This document shows, one piece after another, positions 16,967-24,574 of a stretch of 64,000 bases of DNA. The notes beneath the pieces are model-generated. The model was not told the DNA's origin. It made no database searches and saw nothing but the letters and a program-made list of their open reading frames with translations. The stretch covers positions 62,001-126,000 of the forward strand of contig DAHVCH010000005.1 of assembly GCA_027314165.1 (NCBI GenBank), in the 5' to 3' direction. The position numbers were made by a program, and so were the translations under genes. Each line of letters opens with the position of its first letter. The first letter of the stretch is position 1. The DNA comes from Thermoplasmata archaeon. GTDB taxonomy: Archaea > Thermoplasmatota > Thermoplasmata > Lutacidiplasmatales > UBA184.

Positions 16967-18105
16967 GCGCCCCTCCCAAGGATGGTCACGAAATTGTGGG
17001 AACCCAGTCCTCCGACGGATTGGGCGAGCCCAACTTACGGCCGTCCCGCCTGCATCGCTCCCGCTTCTCCGAGCAGCTGCCGGTGGACCTCGATGATCTG
17101 GGCGAGGCCGGAGACCCCGACCGGGTGGCCCCGACCGAGCAGCCCTCCGGAAGGGTTCACGGGGAGGACCCCGTTGGGGTCGCCGCGTCCCTCCAGGGTC
17201 CATCGGAGCGCCTCACCCGGCCCGCAGAACCCGAGGTCCTCGAGGTCGATGAGCTGGAACGGGGCGAACGCGTCGTGGACCTCCGCCACCTGGACCTCCT
17301 TCCGCCCGATGGCCGCCTGGTCGTAGGCGAGCCGGGCCGCTCTTCGGGTGGCTCGGAACCCCACCGGCTCGAGGGGCCGGGCGACCACTTCGAGCACCTC
17401 CGTCGACTGCCCGAGCCCCCGCACGGTCACCTCGGCCGGGTCGTGGGAACGGGAGAGCATCACCGCTCCCGCACCGTCGCTGATCGCGCTCACGTGGAGG
17501 AGGCGCAGCGGGCTCGCGACCATCCGGCTCCGGTTCACTTCCTCCTTCGTCACCAGGGACGTCAGCTGGGCGCGGGGGTTGTGGGCGGAGCACGCCCGGT
17601 TGCGGACGGTCACTTCCGCGACCTCCTCGATGGGCAGGCCGTACCTGGACAAGTAGAGCTGGGAGACCAGGGCCGCCATCGCGGGCATCGTCGCCCCGTG
17701 AAGGACCTCTTGCGGGGACAGGGACCGGGAGAGCACCGTGGTGGTCTCCACCGTGGAGGTGGCGGTCATCTTCTCTCCGGCCACGACCAGGACCCGCTCG
17801 AAGGCCTGCGAGGCGACGAGGTGGGCCCCGAGCTGGAAGGCCCCCGCTCCCGTGGCGGAGGCGGTCTCCGCCCGCCACGCTGGGACCCTAGAGAGCCCGA
17901 GGCGGTCGGCGACGCGCGGGGCGAGGCTCTCGACCCCGGCGAGCGAGCCTGCGGACATCGACCCGACCACGAGCGCATCGGGGGCCGAGGACGAGGAGGG
18001 GCCGGACTCGATCGCCTGCCGCCCGGCCTCGGCCAATAGGTCCTCCAGGCGCTCCGGGCGCTTGCCGAATGGCGTGAGCCCGGTCGACAGGATCGCGACG
18101 GTCAT
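16963..18105 (-). pseudogene. Thiolase (acetyl-CoA acetyltransferase type) with in-frame stop and Ser for catalytic Cys
   Basis: The frame gives 356 aa and meets TAA at 17037-17035. It continues in the same frame for 23 codons encoding the normal thiolase C-terminus (VGLAQSVGGLGSHNFVTILG) and ends at a TGA that overlaps the DUF35 start. The nucleophile position reads ETASATGAGA, so Ser84 stands where thiolases have Cys. The GHPVGVSG catalytic-His motif is intact. The ATG overlaps the nuclease stop (TGATG). It could be a decaying gene, a sequencing error, a read-through case, or a non-condensing thiolase-fold protein. The in-frame truncated product alone would be 17035-18105. Confidence 0.7.
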
Positions 18106-18650
18106 CAGGTCCCCAGGAGGACCGAGTGCACCCAGTTCAAGAACTCGAGCAGGGGCTTGCCCTCCTCCCATCGGAGGACCTGGTTCCCCTGGTTCGTCGC
18201 GCCCACAGGGGGAAGCTGCGCGGCGATCATCCGGGAGTAGGGGTTGTGGTCCTCGATCGGGGTCTCCACCCGGAAGAACCTCCAGGGGTCGCGCTCGCCC
18301 CCGGCGATGAGGCGGTAACCGTAGAGCAGGAGGAGGCCGGACCTCCTCGTCTGTGCCCTGAGCGACACGTACTGCTCCTGGCTGCGGCCGCTCGAGGATG
18401 CGAAGGGGATCCTCGGCTGGCCGGACGACTTGACCTCGATGGGAAGGATCACTCGATCGCGTAGGGCGACCAGGTCGAACCCCTGGGAACCCGCGGCGCG
18501 GACGACGAGGAACGGGCGCTCCTCGATCGACCGGAGGAGCGAGAGCTCCTCCGGGGTCTTCGCGTACTTGCGGTAGCGGCGCAGGGAATCGGGCTCCCCC
18601 TGGAGGACGCCCTTGAGCTCCCTCTCGTACCCGGAGAACGACCCCGCCAC
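18105..18650 (-). CDS. Hjc-like PD-(D/E)XK endonuclease
   Basis: 181 aa from GTG at 18650. The order GYERELKGVL, VVRAAGSQGFDLVAL, ILPIEVKSS and GRSQEQY matches archaeal Holliday-junction resolvase-type nucleases, with Asp in FDLVA and Glu-x-Lys in IEVK as the metal-binding core. I chose this GTG because the only TATA-like core lies 21-30 nt upstream and a longer start (ATG at 18719) would overlap the divergent gene. Its stop overlaps the thiolase ATG. It is probably a structure-specific DNA nuclease, perhaps acting with the divergent AAA+ ATPase. Confidence 0.75.
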   Translation of the reverse strand: MAGSFSGYERELKGVLQGEPDSLRRYRKYAKTPEELSLLRSIEERPFLVVRAAGSQGFDLVALRDRVILPIEVKSSGQPRIPFASSSGRSQEQYVSLRAQTRRSGLLLLYGYRLIAGGERDPWRFFRVETPIEDHNPYSRMIAAQLPPVGATNQGNQVLRWEEGKPLLEFLNWVHSVLLGT

Positions 18651-18671
18651 GGGTCTGCGAGTGTACTCGGG

Positions 18672-18681
18672 ATAGATATAC
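18672..18681. promoter_or_regulatory. Shared AT-rich core of a divergent promoter
   Basis: ATAGATATAC is the only AT-rich stretch between the nuclease GTG (27 nt away on the minus strand) and the ATPase ATG (41 nt away on the plus strand). Both directions give short leaders. Confidence 0.5.
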
Positions 18682-18717
18682 GATGCTCTGCACTTGACCT
18701 CCTCCACGGTGCTCCGC

Positions 18718-20172
18718 ATGGCCACCCCCTCCGGGTCGTTGGAACTCGAGACGGAGGACCTGCCCGTGGCGCGAGCCTCCCTCGTGGTCTTGGAGGAGGC
18801 TCGAAAGAGGCTCGAGGCCCGGCACCTGCCGGGGGTCCCTGCGAGCTTCCGCCTCTCCGAGCTTCGCGCGGAGCTGCTGAAGGCGCGGGTCTTCCAGGAC
18901 CCCACACGGCTGCTCGTGCGTCTCAAGCGTCGCGGGCTGCTCGACGAGAGCTTCGCGCCGCGGGGCGACAAGGTCTTCGTCGCGACCCACCTTCCCGACC
19001 TTCTCGCGCTGCTCCGGGAGGGGGTCGAGCGTCTTTCCGCCCCCCCTCCGGTGGCGCTGCAGCCGCCCCCGGACGAGTCGCTCGAGATCCGCGAGATGGA
19101 CTCGGTCTTCTTCCGTCACCTGAGGGACGTGCTCCAGGACCGGCTCGAGGAGACGCTGGAGTTCGCGAGGGGCTTCGACCTCGCCGCCCTCCTCGCCTAC
19201 ACCCGGCAGCTCTTCGGGGAGGAGCTCGGGCTCGACCCGGCCCTCGCGCTCCTCCAGCAGTACGCCCTCGCGGACGTGCCGCTCATCGCCCCGAGCGGAC
19301 GGGCGACGGGGACGACGGGTTTCCACCTGGCCCTCTTCGGACCGCCGGGGACCGGCAAGACCTTCGCGATCGACGACCTGGTCCGGGGGAACTCGCGGAG
19401 CGGGGTCCCTCCCCACGGCCTTCCCGGACGGAACCGCTACTGCGGAGGGATCACCCCGGCCCAGTTCCTCCGCGTCGGTTCGTTCTACCGGGGGAGGACG
19501 TTCAATTTCATCGTCCCGGAGTTCAACGACTGGTTCAAGTACAAAGGGATGGTCGAGCCGCTAAAGCTCGTCATGGAGCAGCGGGAGGTCAAGTGGGAGA
19601 CGACGTACGGGACCGTCGGACCCTACGTGTTCCGCTCGTACTTCACGGTCAATTACAACGTCCGGGTGTTGGGGAACGCGTGGGAGTCTACCATCGGCGA
19701 CCCGAACTTTGCGGCGCTCGAGGACCGCATGCTGCTCCGGTTCCACCTCATGACCCGCGAACGGTTCCGGGCCGTGGAGCAGAGCGCCGAGCGGCTGGAG
19801 CTGGGGGAGATCGACTTCCACCTGGCCCGCCAGGTGCAGGACCATCTGTCGCTCGTCTACGCGATCCAGACCCAGCATCCCCTCGTCCGCCGGTGGCGGG
19901 CGAAGGGCGTGGCGCTGCAGCCCGGCCTCTACCGGACGCTGAGGGAGGTCTCGGAGAAGGCGCTCGCCCGGACCGCGAGCCCCAAGTTCTCCCCCCGGCT
20001 GAAGAGCCGGGCGGTGAAGCTCGCCGCGGCCGGCGCGCTGGTGGGGTACTTCAAGCATGAGCAGAAGGCGTCGGCGACCCTTCCGGTCGGGAAGGACGAG
20101 GAGGCCCTCGCTCGACTCTTTTACCAGCAGGAGATCTCCGCCCGAGAAGGGCGGAGCTTCGCGGCGTGGTAA
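18718..20172 (+). CDS. AAA+ ATPase with N-terminal winged-helix-like domain
   Basis: 484 aa. A winged-helix-like N-terminus (FRLSELRAELLKARV ... LVRLKRRGLL) is followed by a helical region and an AAA+ core with Walker A GPPGTGKT (208-215). The strand where Walker B should be reads FNFIVPEFNDW, lacking the usual Asp-Glu pair. A sensor-1-like YFTVNYN follows. The C-terminus is helical. No named family is recognised; MCM/McrB-type DNA-remodelling ATPases are the nearest idea. ATG at 18718 fits the shared promoter. It is divergent from the Hjc-like nuclease, which suggests a DNA-processing pair. Confidence 0.7.
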   Translation: MATPSGSLELETEDLPVARASLVVLEEARKRLEARHLPGVPASFRLSELRAELLKARVFQDPTRLLVRLKRRGLLDESFAPRGDKVFVATHLPDLLALLREGVERLSAPPPVALQPPPDESLEIREMDSVFFRHLRDVLQDRLEETLEFARGFDLAALLAYTRQLFGEELGLDPALALLQQYALADVPLIAPSGRATGTTGFHLALFGPPGTGKTFAIDDLVRGNSRSGVPPHGLPGRNRYCGGITPAQFLRVGSFYRGRTFNFIVPEFNDWFKYKGMVEPLKLVMEQREVKWETTYGTVGPYVFRSYFTVNYNVRVLGNAWESTIGDPNFAALEDRMLLRFHLMTRERFRAVEQSAERLELGEIDFHLARQVQDHLSLVYAIQTQHPLVRRWRAKGVALQPGLYRTLREVSEKALARTASPKFSPRLKSRAVKLAAAGALVGYFKHEQKASATLPVGKDEEALARLFYQQEISAREGRSFAAW

Positions 20173-20689
20173 GGGGCCGGGCCACGGCCCCAGGTTCGTT
20201 CCCACGGCCCCCGCGGCCGGCTACAAGCTCGCGGACCGGGTCGCGATCGAGTCCGCGACGCTCCAGGTGCTCCGTCGGCACCGCGGCCTCGTCCCGACCC
20301 AGGACGCCCTCTGGCGCCAGGTGGCCTCCAAACTGCGCCGGCAGGACCCCCCGCTCCGCACGGGCCGAAAGAGGATGCGGGCGCTGCTCGCGACCTCCAG
20401 CCTGGTCCACCTCGACGTCCGGTACTCCCGTCGGCCCACCCGGGGGGCGCTCGTCGCCTGCCCCGTCTGCTTCGCGCCTCTGAAGCCGCGGCAGAACTCG
20501 ACCCTGTGGGGGGACTCCGTCATCGTGGGGTACCGATGCACGGTCTGCCCCTTCTGGACCCCGATCCAGCGGCGGGTCCCGGCCCAGTACACCTTCCGCG
20601 CGACCTTCCACCCGGGGACGCTCGACCAGCCCTCCAAGGACGAGGGAGGCCTCGAGCGGAACGGTCGCGAGGCGGACGACGAGGACTGA
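20057..20689 (+). CDS. Winged-helix-like protein with zinc ribbon; start unclear
   Basis: Convincing coding sequence begins about 20222 (YKLADRVAIESATLQVLRRH) and includes a helix-rich DNA-binding-like part, then a zinc ribbon with CPVC and CTVC. The only in-frame ATG (20057) lies 116 nt inside the ATPase gene and its extra residues look like a shadow (MSRRRRRPFRSG). No ATG, GTG or TTG occurs between the ATPase stop and the conserved part, so either an unusual start or a local indel is likely. It is probably co-transcribed with the ATPase. Confidence 0.6.
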   Translation: MSRRRRRPFRSGRTRRPSLDSFTSRRSPPEKGGASRRGKGPGHGPRFVPTAPAAGYKLADRVAIESATLQVLRRHRGLVPTQDALWRQVASKLRRQDPPLRTGRKRMRALLATSSLVHLDVRYSRRPTRGALVACPVCFAPLKPRQNSTLWGDSVIVGYRCTVCPFWTPIQRRVPAQYTFRATFHPGTLDQPSKDEGGLERNGREADDED

Positions 20690-20709
20690 CCCGCGAGCCG
20701 GGTCGGGCC

Positions 20710-21729
20710 CTACCCCTGCTTCTGCGCGTTCATCACGGCGTTCCGCGCCGCGTCGACCACCAGCATCTCCTGCGTTCCGTTCTTCTTCTGGTAGTTCAGG
20801 TACCACACCGGGGCGTGCAGGAGCTCGCCATCGGCGACGTTCACGTCGGTGTTCAGCTTCTGGATCATCCGGTGCTGGTGCCGGGCCTTGACGGCCTGGA
20901 GCTCGACGACCATGTTCTTGGCCTGGAATTTGGCGTCATCCTCGCTCACGTCCCCGTTCAGCACGGGGATCCCGTTCGGGGCGCGGCGCTTGTCGAAGGG
21001 GATGCGCGAGGTCAGGTCGAACTGGTACTCCTTGGGCTGGTAGGCCCCGAGCCCCTTCACGGCGATGATCGGGAACTGGTACTCTCCGGAGAGCTCCCCG
21101 GCCCGCAGGGCCATGTTCGCGCCTCCGCCTCCCATCGCCTCGCCCAGCATCATGCCGCCGAAGAGCGCCCCGGAGTTCCCTCCTCCCCGGCCGCCGCCGC
21201 CCATGAGAGCGGCCGCGGCGAGCCCGCCTCCGATCTCGGCCGCCTCGACCCCGGCGTCCTCGTAGGTGTAGTGGGTGACCGCGCTCGAGGGGATGATCCA
21301 GAAGGGCACCATGTGGACCTTCGCCTCGAGCAGCTTCGAGGTCTCGAAGTCGTGCCGGTGGAAGAGGCCCTGGCTGTTCATCCACTTGTGGACGGCCTCC
21401 ATCGCCTGCTGCTGGTCCAGCACCTGCGGGACGAGCATCGAGTGGCTCTGGATCGCCTTGAGGCCGGCGCCGGAGATGGTGACGCTGGTGCCGCAGTACT
21501 CGCAGGTGATGACCGCGTCGTTCCCGGAGGGATTGAGCGGCGCCCCGCACTGCTTGCACTTGAGGCTCTTCAGGTCGATCGTGGGAGCCGCCGCGGGCGG
21601 CGGGGGCGGGGGGACCATGCCGCCACCGGGGGCCCCACCCGGGCCACCGGCCGCGGAAAGCGGACGCCCGCACCGCGCGCAGAAGGCGGCCCCGTCGGGG
21701 TTGGGCGACCCGCAGGAGTTGCAGAACAT
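20710..21729 (-). CDS. Double zinc-ribbon protein of the SPFH cassette
   Basis: 339 aa. An N-terminal zinc ribbon (CNSCG ... CARCG), Pro/Gly linker, second ribbon (CKQCG ... CEYCG, about 58-80), then a mixed alpha/beta domain with WIIPSSAVTHYTYEDAG, a glycine-rich insertion (about 175-205) and QFDLTSRIPFDKR. Function unknown. It is the last gene of a four-gene minus-strand set. The ribbon pattern is like that of its neighbours, which suggests the proteins share a scaffold or metal-dependent assembly rather than a catalytic role. Confidence 0.75.
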   Translation of the reverse strand: MFCNSCGSPNPDGAAFCARCGRPLSAAGGPGGAPGGGMVPPPPPPAAAPTIDLKSLKCKQCGAPLNPSGNDAVITCEYCGTSVTISGAGLKAIQSHSMLVPQVLDQQQAMEAVHKWMNSQGLFHRHDFETSKLLEAKVHMVPFWIIPSSAVTHYTYEDAGVEAAEIGGGLAAAALMGGGGRGGGNSGALFGGMMLGEAMGGGGANMALRAGELSGEYQFPIIAVKGLGAYQPKEYQFDLTSRIPFDKRRAPNGIPVLNGDVSEDDAKFQAKNMVVELQAVKARHQHRMIQKLNTDVNVADGELLHAPVWYLNYQKKNGTQEMLVVDAARNAVMNAQKQG

Positions 21730-21756
21730 GGCCGGTCCCCCTCCGAACCCTGTTCT

Positions 21757-22941
21757 CTAACTGCGGGGGGCCCCGCAGCTCTGGCAGAACTTGCCGGTCC
21801 CCGCCGGCTGTCCGCATTTCGGGCAGACCGCTGGGGTGGCGGGGGCGGGAGGAGCGTTCGGCGCGCCGCAGTTCATGCAGAACTTTCCCGTGCCCGCCGG
21901 CTGCCCGCACTTCGGACACGTGGGGCCCGCGGCGGCGGGTGGCGGGGCGGTCAGGCTGTAGCCGCACGAGGGGCAGAACTTCGTCCCGCCGGGGATCAGC
22001 TGGCCGCACTTCGGACAGGGGGACGACGGCCCGCCCATGCCTCCGCCCGGAGCCATGCCCTGGTAGGCGGGGCCCATGGCGCCCGCCATCCCGTACCCCA
22101 TGCCCATGCCGGCCCCCATGCCGACGCCGGCGCCCATCAGGGTGCCGGCGCCGCCCGGGTTCGCGGCGGCGGTGGTCATGGCCTGCCCGGCCTGGTACTG
22201 CATGTAGTTCACGCCCAGCACGCCCATCGTGCTCCGCGTGTCGATGGCCTTCTGGACCTCGTCGGGCACGCTGATCGAGAGCCCCTGGAGGCGGTTGACC
22301 TCGATCCCGTAGGCGTCGAAGTAGTCCGGGGCCTTGCCCAGGACCAGCTGCTCGATGGTCTGCAGGTTCGCGGCCAGGTCGGCGACCCCGATGCCCTGCT
22401 CCTTCGCCTGCCCGAGGGCGGCGTACACGAGAAGGACCATCTGGTCGCGGGTCCGGTCGTCGATGTCGGCCGAGGACTCGCTCCCGAACGTCCCGACGAA
22501 CTGGGTGATGAAGTTGTCCGGATGGGAGACGCGCCAGCGGTAGTCGCCGAAGACCCGCAGGTTCACCAGGCCGAAGTCCTTGTCGCGGAAGACGTAGGGC
22601 TCCTTCGAGCCGAACTTCGCGTCGAAGAAGCGGCGCTGGAGGTAGTAGACCTCGGCCTGCTGCTGGACGCCCGACAGCTTCTGGACGAGCGTCCCGACGA
22701 CCGGGGCGTTGATCGAGGTGAGCGCGTACCGGTCGGGGCGGTCGATGTAGGCCAGGACCTTCCCGTCGCGGAAGAACACCGCGTACTCGTCCTCGCGGAC
22801 GACGACGTTGTCGTTGAGCCGGATGTTGCGGGGGACCCGCCACATCACGTTGGGGCCCTTGAACGTGTCCTCCCAGATGATCGTGGTCGACCCAAAGAGG
22901 CTCCCTCCCGTGGCGGGGGGCGGTGCGCTGCGGTTGAACAT
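21757..22941 (-). CDS. SPFH-domain (virion-core-like) protein with three C-terminal zinc ribbons
   Basis: 394 aa. Residues 20-250 match the SPFH/YdjI-like family (IIWEDTFKGPNVMWRVPRN, NVVVREDEYAVFFRDGKVL, YGIEVNRLQGLSISVPDEVQ). A Met/Gly-rich linker follows (about 275-310) and three nearly identical zinc ribbons (CPKCGQ-GTKFC and two CPKCGQPAGTGKFC repeats). SPFH proteins form membrane-associated oligomeric rings. The neighbours, one a four-helix membrane protein, support a membrane microdomain or protein quality-control role; this is inference. Confidence 0.85.
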   Translation of the reverse strand: MFNRSAPPPATGGSLFGSTTIIWEDTFKGPNVMWRVPRNIRLNDNVVVREDEYAVFFRDGKVLAYIDRPDRYALTSINAPVVGTLVQKLSGVQQQAEVYYLQRRFFDAKFGSKEPYVFRDKDFGLVNLRVFGDYRWRVSHPDNFITQFVGTFGSESSADIDDRTRDQMVLLVYAALGQAKEQGIGVADLAANLQTIEQLVLGKAPDYFDAYGIEVNRLQGLSISVPDEVQKAIDTRSTMGVLGVNYMQYQAGQAMTTAAANPGGAGTLMGAGVGMGAGMGMGYGMAGAMGPAYQGMAPGGGMGGPSSPCPKCGQLIPGGTKFCPSCGYSLTAPPPAAAGPTCPKCGQPAGTGKFCMNCGAPNAPPAPATPAVCPKCGQPAGTGKFCQSCGAPRS

Positions 22942-23024
22942 GGGTGCTCTTCTTCCTCCTCGAACTGGTGATCTTCCTTTCCTGTCGTGTCCTGATCGGT
23001 CCTAGCGGGGGCCGGTCCATCCTC

Positions 23025-23885
23025 CTACTGGAGGATCCCCTCCACAGCTTCCATCCGCTCGCTGAAGGAGACCTCGAGGGCCTTCAGGTTGGCCCGGAGG
23101 GTGTCGCACGTGCTGTTGATCTGACCGGAGTCCTTGGTCGAGACGGCCTGCTGGAGCGAGGCCAGGGTCTGCAGGACCTGGTCGCCCGAGGCGACGAACG
23201 TCCAGTCGCGCTGGTAGAGGTTGTCCAGCGTCTGCGGGGTGACCTTGATCGTCGAGGAGATGCCGCTGTAGCCCCCCTCCGCGTGGCGGATCTGGCCCTC
23301 CAGTCGCTGGAACTCGCTGCGGAGCCCTCCCAGAGCGACCAGTCCGGCCATGACCCCGTCCCGGGCCATCCCGGAGCGGAGGCTGTCGATCTGGGTCATC
23401 GCGGTCACCAGCCGGTCGGCCACCTGGATCCGCAGGAGCGAATCGGCCGCCCGGATGTCCTCGCCCTGACGGTACCCGCGGAAGCCGGGAATGAGCAGCT
23501 GGAGCTTCTTCAGGATCCCGCGGTCCTGGTCCACCCGGCCGCGGATGTCGTTGCCCGCGGGGGAGGAGGGCGCGACGGGCGGAGCGCCGTAGGGGTTGGG
23601 GCCCGAGGGGCCGACCGCGGCGGGCGGCGGCGGGGGAGGGGGAGGCGGAGAGGAGCCGTAGCCCGGGTCCTGCGGGGCCGACACCGCCGGAGGGGGGGCT
23701 GGGGCGGAGGAGGCCGGGGGGGTCCCCGCGGCCGCGGAAGGGGCCGCAGGCGCGGGCGCCGCGGCGCTCCCGACGGCGCTCCCGCATCCGGGGCAGAACT
23801 TGGCGCCCGCACCGAGGGGGCCGCCACACTGGGAGCAGAACTTCGGTCCGGTCGTCGCTGACAGTTCGGGTTTGCTCATGGCCAT
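23025..23885 (-). CDS. Zinc-ribbon protein with Pro-rich linker and helical domain
   Basis: 286 aa. One N-terminal zinc ribbon (CSQCGGPLG ... CPGCGS), an Ala/Pro-rich linker of about 80 residues including a run of nine Pro, then about 170 residues of helices (RVDQDRGILKKLQLLIPGF ... RLEGQIRHAEGGY) typical of an oligomerising helical protein. No family name is recognised. It is 84 nt upstream of the SPFH gene and 11 nt downstream of the membrane protein gene in one transcription unit. Confidence 0.7.
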   Translation of the reverse strand: MAMSKPELSATTGPKFCSQCGGPLGAGAKFCPGCGSAVGSAAAPAPAAPSAAAGTPPASSAPAPPPAVSAPQDPGYGSSPPPPPPPPPAAVGPSGPNPYGAPPVAPSSPAGNDIRGRVDQDRGILKKLQLLIPGFRGYRQGEDIRAADSLLRIQVADRLVTAMTQIDSLRSGMARDGVMAGLVALGGLRSEFQRLEGQIRHAEGGYSGISSTIKVTPQTLDNLYQRDWTFVASGDQVLQTLASLQQAVSTKDSGQINSTCDTLRANLKALEVSFSERMEAVEGILQ

Positions 23886-23895
23886 GAGAGATCTC

Positions 23896-24474
23896 CTACC
23901 TCGCGGGGGGATTGGAACGGGGGTCGTTCGCCGAAGGGGCGCCCGTGGCCCCGGTCGTGACGCCGGTCTTCGCGCGCCACGCGGCGCGGTTGGACTCCCG
24001 GGTGAGGTCGCTCGCCCGCCCCTGGAGCTGCCAGCGCATGTAGAGAAGCCCGGCCACGGCGATGAAGAGGATGATGATGATGTAGACCAGCCGGATCGAG
24101 TCGAAGGTCACCTGGCAGGCCGCCCCGCCCGTGCCGTTCGCCGGGCAGCTCCCGCCGTGGAAGGCCCCGTCGGGCGAGACCAGGCCCGCGCCCAGGAGGA
24201 CCGCGACCCCGAACCAGAAGGAGCCGGCCGACGCCGCGCGCGAGATGGCGGGATCCCGGCTCATGGACTGGACCAACACCGCGAGGACCGAGACGATGAG
24301 CCCCAGGAACCCGATCGCGACCAGCCCGAGGAAGTGGTTGTTGACCCCGGGGAAGGAGATGTAGATGGCGATGCCCACCAGGACGAGGATCGCGACCAGG
24401 ACCCCGGCGATGGCGAAGCCACTGATGGTGGCCCCGGTCTTGGCGACCTCGGCCTCGGCCTTGAGATTGCTCAT
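23896..24474 (-). CDS. Four-helix membrane protein of the SPFH cassette
   Basis: 192 aa with four hydrophobic segments (about 15-40, 48-68, 85-100 and 128-148), a Cys pair in the large loop (SCPANGTGGAAC) that could form an external disulfide, and a basic C-terminal tail. The family is not recognised. As the first gene of the cassette it is the natural membrane anchor for the soluble zinc-ribbon proteins that follow. Confidence 0.7.
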   Translation of the reverse strand: MSNLKAEAEVAKTGATISGFAIAGVLVAILVLVGIAIYISFPGVNNHFLGLVAIGFLGLIVSVLAVLVQSMSRDPAISRAASAGSFWFGVAVLLGAGLVSPDGAFHGGSCPANGTGGAACQVTFDSIRLVYIIIILFIAVAGLLYMRWQLQGRASDLTRESNRAAWRAKTGVTTGATGAPSANDPRSNPPAR

Positions 24475-24498
24475 CGAAACCCGCCTTGACCCGATTGT

Positions 24499-24514
24499 AA
24501 GGGGCTCACCCCTT
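24499..24514. terminator. Short hairpin between the TPR gene and the SPFH cassette
   Basis: AAGGGG CTCA CCCCTT, 6-bp perfect arms with a 4-nt loop, lies 60 nt after the TPR gene stop and 25 nt before the membrane gene ATG. It can be a terminator for the first or an operator/leader hairpin for the second. Confidence 0.35.
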
Positions 24515-24574
24515 CATAATGGTACTCGGGTCGAGCGTGTCGCGAGGGAAGGGGGCCGGGCCGAGCGTCCACCC

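Noticed and set aside
20506-22971. 821-residue plus-strand frame
   Set aside because: Antisense of the zinc-ribbon/SPFH genes.
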